Origin: Bacteroidota bacterium
GTDB taxonomy: Bacteria > Bacteroidota > Bacteroidia > Chitinophagales > Saprospiraceae
Reading direction: 5' to 3'
Assembly (NCBI GenBank): GCA_003045895.1
Contig: PZPC01000015.1
Span: 1-64,000 of the forward strand
DNA length: 64,000 bases
In this document: in pieces, positions 52,027 to 60,204 of the stretch
Position numbering within the stretch: the first letter of the stretch is position 1
Layout: every line of letters starts with the position of its first letter
Notes under the pieces: model-generated
Told to the model about the DNA's origin: nothing
Databases searched by the model: none
The model's input: only the letters and a program-made list of their open reading frames with translations
Program-made: the position numbers and the translations under genes

Positions 52027-52866
52027 ATGTTCCAACGATTTGTCCTTTTACGTTGTTTTTTTATCTGCTGCCTCACCGTTTTTGGGGTAAGTGGGCTATG
52101 GGGGCAGGTCGGAGCGCCGCTGGTTCCTGGTGCCCGGGGATTGGCAATGGGGGGAACCGGGCTCACTTTTACCGATATTCATGCCAGTTGGAGCAATCCG
52201 GCGGGTTTAGGAGCGTTGAATGCGACAGCATTGGCCTTGTACGGAGAGCAGCGTTTTGCCCTGGCCGACCTCAAGCAGATCAGCGCAACGGGGGCATTCC
52301 CCGTGGGCAACAACGGCGCGGTGGGGCTCGTTTTAGGTTATTATGGTTTTGAAGGCTATAACGAACAACGGGTAGGCGTACTCTATGGCCGGAAGTTGAG
52401 CGATAAGATCAACCTGGGCGCACAGTTGTATTCCTTTAATACCCGTATTCCCGACTATGGAAGCAAGAACGTAGTGAGTTTTGAGTTAGGGCTGCAAGCC
52501 GAGATCAGTCCGCAGATCAAGGTAGGTACCCGGATAGCCAACCCCATCAGGGTGGCCCTGCTGGAGGACGAATACCTGCCTTCCATCCTGGCCGTTGGGC
52601 TGGCTTACCAGCCGGGAAAACAGTTGCTGCTGCTGGCCGAAGTAGAGAAAGATATTTTGTTTCCCGTTCGCGTGCGGGCCGGACTGGAATACCAACTGCT
52701 GGATGCGTTGCAGTTGCGAATGGGCGTTGCCACCCAACCCGCGTTGTGGAGCTTTGGCGTAGGCTATAAGATCCTGGAAAATTGGCGATTAGACTTTGCC
52801 GCTGCCTACCACCAGTACCTGGGCTTCACCCCCGGCTTTAGTCTGGTCTACCGTTCCACAAAGTAA
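52027..52866 (+). CDS. PorV/PorQ-like outer-membrane beta-barrel
   Basis: The 279-residue protein starts at MFQRFVLLRCFF with a signal peptide ending near GLWGQ. The motif PGARGLAMGGTGLTFTDIHASWSNPAGL is the PorV/FadL-type N-terminal hatch sequence; many amphipathic strands follow (ISATGAFPVGNNGAVGLVLG, KINLGAQLYSF, DALQLRMGVAT) to a final aromatic strand YLGFTPGFSLVYR. In T9SS, PorV shuttles cargo and PorQ joins the attachment complex. This protein is smaller than PorV and its exact role is uncertain. Its start lies 47 nt past the GH1 stop; the longer frame overlapping GH1 was rejected. Confidence 0.75.
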   Translation: MFQRFVLLRCFFICCLTVFGVSGLWGQVGAPLVPGARGLAMGGTGLTFTDIHASWSNPAGLGALNATALALYGEQRFALADLKQISATGAFPVGNNGAVGLVLGYYGFEGYNEQRVGVLYGRKLSDKINLGAQLYSFNTRIPDYGSKNVVSFELGLQAEISPQIKVGTRIANPIRVALLEDEYLPSILAVGLAYQPGKQLLLLAEVEKDILFPVRVRAGLEYQLLDALQLRMGVATQPALWSFGVGYKILENWRLDFAAAYHQYLGFTPGFSLVYRSTK

Positions 52867-52880
52867 TTGGTCAAAAAAAT

Positions 52881-52941
52881 AACCTTCTTTGACATTTTTG
52901 CTTTCAATTGACCTCCAACACAAAAAATGTCAGCGAATCAA
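52881..52941 (-). repeat. Dispersed inverted-repeat element, copy C (short form)
   Basis: This is about 61 bp between the barrel gene and the aldo/keto reductase gene. On the minus strand it starts TTGATTCGCTGACATTTTTT and continues GTGTTGGAGGTCAATTGAAAGC, nearly matching copy A, then ends GTCAAAGAAGGTT like copy B. It lacks the interior of A and B, so it looks like an internally deleted copy. The arms TGACATTTTT (52890-52899 and 52923-52932) are exact complements. Confidence 0.7.
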
Positions 52942-52947
52942 GAATAA

Positions 52948-53904
52948 ATGATACCCAAAAAAATCAGGTTGCCAGAACAATCACTTATACTCGGAACTGC
53001 TATGTGGGGCTGGACGATCGCTCCGGAACGCGCCTATGAGTTGTTGGATGCTTTTTATGCCCTGGGTGGTAGAGCGGTGGATATGGCGACCAATTACCCC
53101 ATCAACCAGCAACCCAACGATTTTAGGAAAGCCGAAGGTTTGCTGGCCAATTGGTGCCAGGTCAATGGGGTAAATGACCTGAAAGTGATGATAAAGGTTG
53201 GAAGCGTAAATAATATGCGTACACCAGAGCATAACTTGTCAGCTAGTTTCTTACTTCTCTGTGCGTCGGAATACCGACAACTGTTCGGCGAGAACTTACA
53301 GACCTTTATGATCCACTGGGACAATCGAGCAGATGTCTCCGCGATCAGGGAGACGGTAGCGGTTTTGTCCGAATTACACCAAAGTGGGTTAGCCATCGGT
53401 CTGAGTGGAATCCGTTATCCGGCGGTCTATGCGGAAGTCCTGCCTGATTTCGACCTGCCAACTTTAGCAATCCAGCTCAAACACAACTTGCTCTACAGCG
53501 ATTTCGATCGCTATGCGCCGCTGCATGCGCGGGCTTCGTTTATCGCCTACGGCGTCAATGCGGGGGGCTTGAAATTAGAACAGGAGGAATACCGGGAGGA
53601 TGCCACCCTGGGCGTGCGCGGTGGCCAGCCCCAGGGGTTCGCAGCATGGTTGCCAGGTCTTCGGCAAGTGCTGGCAAGCGCAGGCCGGGATGCAGCCGGT
53701 TCGCGGCCTGTTCCCACTACCATGAATCACCTGGGCATGCTCTACGCAGCCTATCACCCAGGGATAGATCAACTTTTGCTGGGCGCTTCCCGACCCGCGC
53801 AACTCCAGGATTCCTGGAACTGGTTGCAGGCGCTGCGGACGTTCGATTATACCGACGTTTACAATGCTTTGGTTGCGCTTACCCATCAATACCGTACCAA
53901 CTGA
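52948..53904 (+). CDS. Aldo/keto reductase family protein
   Basis: The 318-residue protein has the AKR barrel and complete tetrad: D45 and Y50 in GGRAVDMATNYPIN, K83 in VMIKVGS and H123 in MIHWDN. It would reduce or oxidise a carbonyl/alcohol pair with NAD(P). The C-terminal cofactor segment (LLLGASRPAQLQDSWNW) resembles the usual IPG-x-S-x-x-x-x-x-N motif only loosely. Its TGA stop overlaps the ATG of the FAD oxidoreductase (TGATG), which suggests coupled translation and a joint pathway. Confidence 0.88.
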   Translation: MIPKKIRLPEQSLILGTAMWGWTIAPERAYELLDAFYALGGRAVDMATNYPINQQPNDFRKAEGLLANWCQVNGVNDLKVMIKVGSVNNMRTPEHNLSASFLLLCASEYRQLFGENLQTFMIHWDNRADVSAIRETVAVLSELHQSGLAIGLSGIRYPAVYAEVLPDFDLPTLAIQLKHNLLYSDFDRYAPLHARASFIAYGVNAGGLKLEQEEYREDATLGVRGGQPQGFAAWLPGLRQVLASAGRDAAGSRPVPTTMNHLGMLYAAYHPGIDQLLLGASRPAQLQDSWNWLQALRTFDYTDVYNALVALTHQYRTN

Positions 53905-55037
53905 TGGAACAGTACGATTTTCTCGTTGTGGGTGGCGGATTGTTTGGGGTATACGCCGCGTTGTATCTGGCAGACCAGGGGTGCCGGGTTGTTTTGGTCG
54001 AGAAAGAGAAAGCCTTGTTGCGCAAAGCTTCCATTGTCAATCAGGCGCGGCTGCACGGTGGTTACCACTATCCACGTTCGGTAGCTACGGCACTCATGTC
54101 AGACGAAAACAAGACGCGCTTTACCCAGGATCACAGCGATTTTATTCTTTTTGATTTTGCCCAATATTATGCCATCGACAAATTTGGGAGTCTGACCGAT
54201 GCCGCTCAGTTCGAGCGTTTTTGCCGCTATATCGGTATTCCTTGCCAACGGGAAAAAAACAACCCTTTGTTCAATTACCAGCGCCTGGAAGCCGTGTTCA
54301 AAACGCGGGAATATTCTTTTGACCCCATTTTGCTGGCCCGCTATTACGAACAACGGATTCGCGCCGAAAAACGGGTGACGGTCCTGACTTACCACGAATT
54401 ACTTGCCGCCGGAGACGTTGGAGAGCAGTGGCAAGTCCAACTCCAAGACCTGTCTACCCAGCGTACTTTCGATCTGCAGGCCACCCAGGTGGTTAATGCA
54501 ACCTACAGCGCCAGTAACGCCATCAACCAGCGTTTTGGCCTGACGGATATTCGCCTGATGCATGAAATTTCCGAAATGGCTTTTGTAACCAGTCCGGCCT
54601 TACAGGAAATCGGCCTGACGGTGATGGATGGGCCCTTTGCCTCCATCATGCCGTACGGTAAATCCGGGCTGCTATCGCTGTCGTCAGTAGCCTATACCCA
54701 CCACAAGGTGTCGTACGAGGCACTTCCAACCTTCGACTGCCAGGATCAGCGGGCGGAGTGCCGACCAGACTTTACCGCTATTTGCAATGGCTGCGCCTAT
54801 CGGCCGCCCTCCAATTACCGCAAAATGCTGGCCCAGATTCAGCAGTACCTGGCGGCGGAAATACAGCTGCAATACTTTACCAGCATGTACACCATCAAGT
54901 CGAAATTACGGGCCAATTACATCGATGATGGACGTCCGACCGAGATTGGTTTACTGCACAAAAAGCCACATTTTTATTGCATCTTTGCCGGTAAGATTAA
55001 CTCCATTTATGAGTTTGAAAAAGTCGTAGAATTTTAA
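53904..55037 (+). CDS. FAD-dependent oxidoreductase (DAO type)
   Basis: The 377-residue flavoprotein starts at MEQYDFLVVGGGLFGVYAAL with the Rossmann FAD motif (G10, G12, G15) and VVLVEKEKALLRKASIVNQARLHGGYHYPRS, typical of D-amino acid oxidase/glycerol-3-phosphate oxidase-like enzymes. A Cys-rich patch is present near 285-295 (CRPDFTAICNGCAYRPP). The substrate is unknown; family members oxidise amines, 2-hydroxy acids or sugars. The start was set at 53904 because it overlaps the stop of the reductase gene; a much longer frame reading through that gene was rejected. The arginine deiminase gene follows 22 nt later. Confidence 0.88.
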   Translation: MEQYDFLVVGGGLFGVYAALYLADQGCRVVLVEKEKALLRKASIVNQARLHGGYHYPRSVATALMSDENKTRFTQDHSDFILFDFAQYYAIDKFGSLTDAAQFERFCRYIGIPCQREKNNPLFNYQRLEAVFKTREYSFDPILLARYYEQRIRAEKRVTVLTYHELLAAGDVGEQWQVQLQDLSTQRTFDLQATQVVNATYSASNAINQRFGLTDIRLMHEISEMAFVTSPALQEIGLTVMDGPFASIMPYGKSGLLSLSSVAYTHHKVSYEALPTFDCQDQRAECRPDFTAICNGCAYRPPSNYRKMLAQIQQYLAAEIQLQYFTSMYTIKSKLRANYIDDGRPTEIGLLHKKPHFYCIFAGKINSIYEFEKVVEF

Positions 55038-55059
55038 CCAACCTAGCCAAAACCACACC

Positions 55060-56316
55060 ATGTCAAACGTACTTGTAACCAATGAGATCAATACCCTGAA
55101 ACGGGTACTCATTCACCGACCGGATGTAGGCATTAGCCGGATTACCCCCAAACGAGCCGAGGAATTGTTGTTTGATGATATCGTTCACCTTCCCCGCATG
55201 CAAGAAGAGCATGATGTATTCTCTGCCATACTCCGCCGCTTCCTGGGGGACGAACAAGTGCTGGAAGTTGAGCAATTGCTGCTCGAAGCCATCGAAACAG
55301 ACAAAGACGCGAAGGAAGAAATGATTGATCTCATCATCGATCACGAAGAACTTCCCAAGTCTTATTCGGATTTTATGCGTGGCCTTTCGGCACCGGACCT
55401 TACCCGGCTGCTGGTGACGGGTTACTATGAACCGGAGGATCATTTTTTCTTTGACCCTATCCCCAATTTCATTTTTACCCGGGATATCGCCGTTACCATC
55501 AATGACCACCTGCTCATCACCAAGGCAGCTAAGGAAGCCCGTTACCGGGAGAACTTTATCATTCGGTTCATCATTTGGGCACATCCTGTCTTCTCGGGCA
55601 TGCGCAAGGACGGCCGGGTCATTAATCTAAACAAAATAGACGAATTTCCACCTTCCAGGCGCGGGGAAACCGTTTCCATTGAAGGGGGCGATGTCATGAT
55701 TTTAAACAAGGATTTCCTGGCTATTGGTTGCAGTGAACGGACGACGGCTTACGGTATTCAAAGTTTGGCCAAACGCTTGTTTGAGTTAGGCGTGGTCAAA
55801 AATGTTGTTCAGGTCAATATTCCCAATGACCGGTCGTATATGCACCTGGACACGATATTTACCCAAATCAATACCCACGATTACGTGGCCTTCAAGCCCA
55901 TTATTGCCGACGGATTAGGTTCCAACGTGCAAGTATTCCGGCACGATGGTACCGAAACACAATACCATTCGGTTAAGGAGTTTTTGATCAAAGAAATAGA
56001 TCCTGCTACGCGTATTCTGTACGCGGGTAGGGGAGAAACGCCTTATCAGGAGCGGGAACAGTGGACGGATGGGTGTAACCTGGTGGCCCTGAAACCAGGC
56101 GTTGCGCTTACCTATGATCGGAATCCGGTAACCGAGCAAGTTTTTGTAGAAGCAGGTTACCGGGTGGTTTATTCCGCTGACCTGCTCAAGGCATTTGACG
56201 ACGGCATCCTCACACCCAGTGAGGTGGAACGGACGATCATCACTTTGCCTTCTACCGAATTGTCGCGCGCCCGGGGTGGGTCGCATTGTATGACTTGCCC
56301 AATTGAGCGTTCCTGA
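55060..56316 (+). CDS. Arginine deiminase family protein
   Basis: The 418-residue guanidino-modifying enzyme has the pentein core. The conserved catalytic residues are all visible: Asp in FTRDIAV near 146, Glu in SIEGGDVMI, His in SYMHLDTIFT, Asp in the C-terminal YDRNPVTEQ region, and the nucleophile C410 in GGSHCMTCP. Family members convert arginine to citrulline and ammonia (ArcA) or act on related guanidino compounds. The start MSNVLVTNEINTLKRVLIHRP is family-typical. No carbamate kinase or ornithine transcarbamylase gene is next to it, so a fermentative ADI operon is not supported. It is in a tight plus-strand run with oxidoreductases and an ABC ATPase. Confidence 0.9.
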   Translation: MSNVLVTNEINTLKRVLIHRPDVGISRITPKRAEELLFDDIVHLPRMQEEHDVFSAILRRFLGDEQVLEVEQLLLEAIETDKDAKEEMIDLIIDHEELPKSYSDFMRGLSAPDLTRLLVTGYYEPEDHFFFDPIPNFIFTRDIAVTINDHLLITKAAKEARYRENFIIRFIIWAHPVFSGMRKDGRVINLNKIDEFPPSRRGETVSIEGGDVMILNKDFLAIGCSERTTAYGIQSLAKRLFELGVVKNVVQVNIPNDRSYMHLDTIFTQINTHDYVAFKPIIADGLGSNVQVFRHDGTETQYHSVKEFLIKEIDPATRILYAGRGETPYQEREQWTDGCNLVALKPGVALTYDRNPVTEQVFVEAGYRVVYSADLLKAFDDGILTPSEVERTIITLPSTELSRARGGSHCMTCPIERS

Positions 56317-56342
56317 TTATTCACTCTTAAAACCCGCTGCTT

Positions 56343-58061
56343 ATTTCCTCTTCAGCTTCCCTTCAGCCACTGGTCGCATTACGTGATTGGATCGTTCGTT
56401 TTCCGGTTGCCCGGGAGCAACCGGTCACGGTTGTCGACCAGCTGAACTTCGACCTGTTCCCCGGCGAAAGCCTGGGCATCGTAGGGGAGTCTGGTTCTGG
56501 CAAGTCGCTTACGGCTTTGTCCGTCATGCAATTGCTGCCGGCAAATGCGCTGAGCAGTGGCGGGCTGTGGTGGCAAGGTGAAACAGATTTGGCGCAGGCC
56601 CCCCCAGCAACGTTGGCCGCCCTCCGGGGCCGGCAGATGGGTATGATATTTCAGGAGCCACTGAGCAGCTTAAATCCCGTGCTCACCTGTGGACAACAAG
56701 TGGCAGAGGTACTAAGGCAGCACCTGCTCCTTTCCGCAAAGGAGGCCGAGGCAAGGACCAAAGCCTGGTTTGAAAAGGTCAAGCTGCTCGATCCTGCCCG
56801 AATTTACCGATCCTATCCCCACCAATTGTCGGGTGGGCAGCGCCAGCGGGTGATGATTGCCATGGCGCTGTGTGCCGAACCCCAACTCCTGATCGCTGAC
56901 GAACCCACCACCGCCCTGGACGTTACCGTTCAGCACGTGATACTGGAACTCATCCGGGATTTACAACAGGAAATGGGTATCGCGATCATTTTTATCAGCC
57001 ACGACCTCGCGGTCATCCGCAGCATCGCCGAACGGGTTATTGTGATGCAGCAAGGCAAATGTGTGGAAGCAGGCCGCGTAGCCACCGTTTTTGCTGCGCC
57101 ACAACATCCCTACACCAAGGGGTTGCTGGCCTGCCGGCCCGATTTGAGCCGGCGGTTAAAGCGGTTGGCAACGGTGAGTGATTTTTTGGCACACCCCGCA
57201 CAGGATACGGGCCAAATGCTGGACAAGCTGGCGGAGACGGCTGCTGATATGGCGCAACGTAAACGGGTATTGGCCGAGGCGAAGACGTTGTTGAACGTAG
57301 AGAAATTGCAGGTCTGGTATCCTGGGCAAACCAACTGGTTGGGGCGGGTGAAAAATTGGGTAAAAGCCGTAGAGGAGGTTTCTTTTTCGCTGAAAGCTGG
57401 CGAACGACTCGGCATTGTTGGGGAATCGGGTAGTGGAAAAACAACCTTGGGAAAAGCAATCCTGCGCCTGGTAGACTTACACGGCGGGCGGATCAGTTTT
57501 GCCGGTCAGGAAGTTTCCGCCCTGGCGGGAGCAGAACTGCGTGCTTTACGACCCCGCATGCAGCTGGTTTTTCAGGATCCTTTCAGTTCGCTGAACCCCA
57601 AGCTGACCATCGGCCAAATGTTGTTGGAACCCCTGAAGGTTCACCGACCGGAACTGAGTATACACGAGCAGAACGAACGCGTGCGGCAAGTGCTGGCGCA
57701 GGTAGGCCTGGCAGCAGACACCTTGCCCCGCTACGCCCGCGAATTTTCTGGTGGACAACGACAGCGCATTGGGCTGGCCCGGGCGCTGTTGCTGCAGCCG
57801 GAACTGCTCATTTGCGATGAGTCGGTATCGGCGCTGGATGTATCCGTCCAGGCCCAGGTGCTGAACCTGATCAAAGACCTCCAGGAAGCGTACCAGTTTT
57901 CTTTAATCTTTATTTCTCATGACCTGTCGGTCATTAAATTCATCGCCGATCGGGTATTGGTCATGAAGGAGGGTAGGGTAGTGGAAGCGGGGGATACGGA
58001 GGTGATTTTCAGCTCTCCACAAGAGGCTTATACCCAAAACTTACTGGCAGCCATTCCTTGA
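56343..58061 (+). CDS. Fused double-ATPase ABC protein (DppD-DppF/YejF type)
   Basis: About 572 residues carry two peptide-transporter ATPases in tandem. The first has Walker A GESGSGKS (56484-56507), EPLSSLNPV, signature [23 protein letters not shown] and ISHD; the second has [50 protein letters not shown] and ISHD. It would power uptake of peptides or similar solutes (YejF/GsiA-like). The start is a problem: between the TAA at 56328 and the first Walker A there is no ATG, GTG or TTG. ATT 56343 or CTG 56370 (giving [12 protein letters not shown], a normal N-terminus) are the candidates; the first TTG, at 56517, would delete Walker A. The permease and binding protein genes are not in the window. 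Confidence 0.88.
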   Translation: MSSSASLQPLVALRDWIVRFPVAREQPVTVVDQLNFDLFPGESLGIVGESGSGKSLTALSVMQLLPANALSSGGLWWQGETDLAQAPPATLAALRGRQMGMIFQEPLSSLNPVLTCGQQVAEVLRQHLLLSAKEAEARTKAWFEKVKLLDPARIYRSYPHQLSGGQRQRVMIAMALCAEPQLLIADEPTTALDVTVQHVILELIRDLQQEMGIAIIFISHDLAVIRSIAERVIVMQQGKCVEAGRVATVFAAPQHPYTKGLLACRPDLSRRLKRLATVSDFLAHPAQDTGQMLDKLAETAADMAQRKRVLAEAKTLLNVEKLQVWYPGQTNWLGRVKNWVKAVEEVSFSLKAGERLGIVGESGSGKTTLGKAILRLVDLHGGRISFAGQEVSALAGAELRALRPRMQLVFQDPFSSLNPKLTIGQMLLEPLKVHRPELSIHEQNERVRQVLAQVGLAADTLPRYAREFSGGQRQRIGLARALLLQPELLICDESVSALDVSVQAQVLNLIKDLQEAYQFSLIFISHDLSVIKFIADRVLVMKEGRVVEAGDTEVIFSSPQEAYTQNLLAAIP

Positions 58062-58100
58062 TGCGAAGGCAGCTGTTTGCTTCAAAATAAGATTTTATAA

Positions 58101-58152
58101 AAGCGCGACGCACCTGAGCGTCGAGTCGCCAGACCTCAGTTGCGTCGCGCTT
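58101..58152 (-). terminator. Terminator between convergent ABC and T9SS cargo genes
   Basis: Two 18 bp arms with one mismatch (AAGCGCGACGCA at the ends) flank a 16 nt loop. On the minus strand TTTTATAAAATC follows, so it mainly serves the T9SS cargo gene. Confidence 0.7.
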
Positions 58153-58171
58153 GAGCAGCACAAGTTTAATG

Positions 58172-60097
58172 CTACTGCTTAATCACTTCGGCAATGGTAA
58201 ATTGTTGTTCCACCTTAAGCAGCAAGTAGTAGCTGCCAGCGGGTAGGCCCGTTAAATCAAGGTCTTCCTGGTGTTTTCCAGCGGGAAGTTGTTCCTGAAT
58301 AAATTGGCGAACCTGCTGGCCGTGCCTATTCAGTAAGGACAAACTTACTTTCCCCGCTTGCCCGGTAATAAAAGAAGCCCTGGTTTGAGTGCTGGTCACA
58401 TTGGGTGCCAGAACCAGCCCAAACGTACTGGCGGGCACGCGCGCTTCCGTACCGACGATCCCTACTTCGGGTACTTCTACCTGCACGTAGTTGATAAAAT
58501 TATCGGCTGCCGAATCCATGTCACCACGGATGGCCAGGCCGGGGCGGAAGTCCTGCATATAGATCAGGCGCACCTTGTCATCCACCTCCCGAACCATGGA
58601 AGGAAAGACTGCTTCGACAAAATCTACCAGATCGGGTTCCATGACAATATCGGGGCGGATAATATCATAGGGATCGCTCCAGGTCAGGCCCCCGTCGGGA
58701 GAAGAGATGATGTAAACGTGGCGGTAGTGTTGCATATCGTCATCAATAGACACTTCCCCTTCCACGATCCCGGAGTAGGTAACGTAGAGGTTGCCCGCCG
58801 CATCAACCCCCGCGCTGGGCATGCTGGTCAGGGAAGCAAAATAGAGCCCTACGCTTAAGCCGCTGGCCCCTGCCACCAGGTCGAGGGTGTCGTTCATGTT
58901 TTGGTCTACCGTGCCCACGATGGTGCGCAGGCTGTCGTCGCCAAAGCTTTCGTTCCAGTACGCCAGGCCATCGGTGCCGGGGTAATAGCTGGATAATCCA
59001 TCGGTGAGGACATCGTCCTGTACCCACATGCGCCCAAAGTAAACGTGGGCCATTCCCTGGTAATCAACGAGTACCGTGCCGTAGCTGTCGGAAGAGAAAA
59101 TGGCCAGCGAATCGGGCCGTTCATCCATAAAAGGGGGTAAATCCTGGTAGGTGTAACCGGCATCGATGGCATATTTGAAGAGGGGGAAGTCATTGACTAT
59201 ACTTTTGGCCCAGGTGTCGCCATTGTCTTCAGACTTAAACAGGAGCACATCGTCAAAACTGTTGAAGATCCCAAAAGCTACATTGTCGCCGCGGGCATCG
59301 ATGTAATAGGAGTCGGCATCAGAGCCCAGGGTAAAATCACTTCCCAGGCCTTCGATGGCTACATCGGTGCGGTCCCAGCTGGCGCCGCCGTCCGTAGAAC
59401 GGTAATAGAGGATATGGCCATCGACATTTTGGTAGGGCTGGCCGTTCAGGGATGCCGGAACGGTAATGGCGATCACGTGGATGGTTTCCCCGTTTGCACC
59501 ACCTACGGCTGCGCGGGGCCACAGCATCCCCGAAGGGGTGTTGTCGGGGATGAAGCCTTCCGCCCAGGGGGCTGTTGGGCCGTCTCGGCGTTGCGTGATC
59601 AAGCGGTTGTCAGAAGTGTGGGCAACAATGAATTCCTTGCCACTGGCCGTGAATACATGGTTGGGCCAGCCCGTGCGGACGCTTTCGATTCTGCTGCTGG
59701 GCGGGTCTCCCCAGGCGAAATTTACCCGGGTGTTGTAGCCCGTGCCCCGATCGGGGTAGGTGGCGCCGGCATCGTCAATGCCGCGGGTCCAGACCCCGGC
59801 GATCCGCCCGGTGGGTGTCATTGAAATACGCTTGCAACCAGCTGCGTTCGATTGCAGATCGTACAAGGTGCTTCCAATGGGGATTTCCTGGTCGACCTTT
59901 TCCAGATCCGTAGCTGGTGGAGATTGGTGTTCCACCGGGCGGAGTGGCCCGGGTTCCATTCCGGTATAGAGTACGTGGTGGCGCGGTGCCTGGTATTGCT
60001 GGATGTTTTTTTGGACGAATTGGAGGTTGCCCTGGGCCACCAGGTGGAGACCCAAAAAAAGAAAAACACCCAGCGGAGAAAGCATTAAATTTTTCAT
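58172..60097 (-). CDS. T9SS-secreted protein with BNR/sialidase-type propeller
   Basis: The 641-residue protein has a signal peptide (MKNLMLSPLGVFLFLGLHLVAQ) and a C-terminal T9SS type A sorting domain (about 560-641: VSLLNRHGQQVRQFIQEQLPAGKHQEDLDLTGLPAGSYYL..., ending IAEVIKQ). In between are Asp-box motifs of the sialidase/BNR kind (TDGGASWDRT, EDNGDTWAKS, PDGGLTWSDP), so the fold is probably a beta-propeller. No sialidase arginine triad was identified and catalysis is not claimed. The longer upstream frame was rejected because the signal peptide begins at the internal Met. Confidence 0.87.
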   Translation of the reverse strand: MKNLMLSPLGVFLFLGLHLVAQGNLQFVQKNIQQYQAPRHHVLYTGMEPGPLRPVEHQSPPATDLEKVDQEIPIGSTLYDLQSNAAGCKRISMTPTGRIAGVWTRGIDDAGATYPDRGTGYNTRVNFAWGDPPSSRIESVRTGWPNHVFTASGKEFIVAHTSDNRLITQRRDGPTAPWAEGFIPDNTPSGMLWPRAAVGGANGETIHVIAITVPASLNGQPYQNVDGHILYYRSTDGGASWDRTDVAIEGLGSDFTLGSDADSYYIDARGDNVAFGIFNSFDDVLLFKSEDNGDTWAKSIVNDFPLFKYAIDAGYTYQDLPPFMDERPDSLAIFSSDSYGTVLVDYQGMAHVYFGRMWVQDDVLTDGLSSYYPGTDGLAYWNESFGDDSLRTIVGTVDQNMNDTLDLVAGASGLSVGLYFASLTSMPSAGVDAAGNLYVTYSGIVEGEVSIDDDMQHYRHVYIISSPDGGLTWSDPYDIIRPDIVMEPDLVDFVEAVFPSMVREVDDKVRLIYMQDFRPGLAIRGDMDSAADNFINYVQVEVPEVGIVGTEARVPASTFGLVLAPNVTSTQTRASFITGQAGKVSLSLLNRHGQQVRQFIQEQLPAGKHQEDLDLTGLPAGSYYLLLKVEQQFTIAEVIKQ

Positions 60098-60140
60098 AGC
60101 GATTGGATTGGTGGCTATAAAATTAAGAAGAAAAAAATAA

Positions 60141-60178
60141 AAAAGCGGGATGGGTAACTGAATACCCACCCCGCTTTT
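60141..60178 (-). terminator. Terminator of the PA-domain T9SS gene
   Basis: Arms of 16 bp with one A-C mismatch (AAAAGCGGG start) and a 6 nt loop, with A/T runs on both sides, lie 27 nt after the stop of the gene at 60205. Confidence 0.85.
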
Positions 60179-60204
60179 TGCAAAAAAAATGCAAGCGGTA
60201 AGAC

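Noticed and set aside
53646-55037. Longer FAD oxidoreductase starting inside the aldo/keto reductase gene
   Set aside because: The extra 86 codons are out-of-frame reductase sequence; the Rossmann motif begins right after ATG 53904.
55060-56316. Classical arginine deiminase fermentation operon
   Set aside because: No ornithine transcarbamylase, carbamate kinase or arginine/ornithine antiporter gene is nearby.
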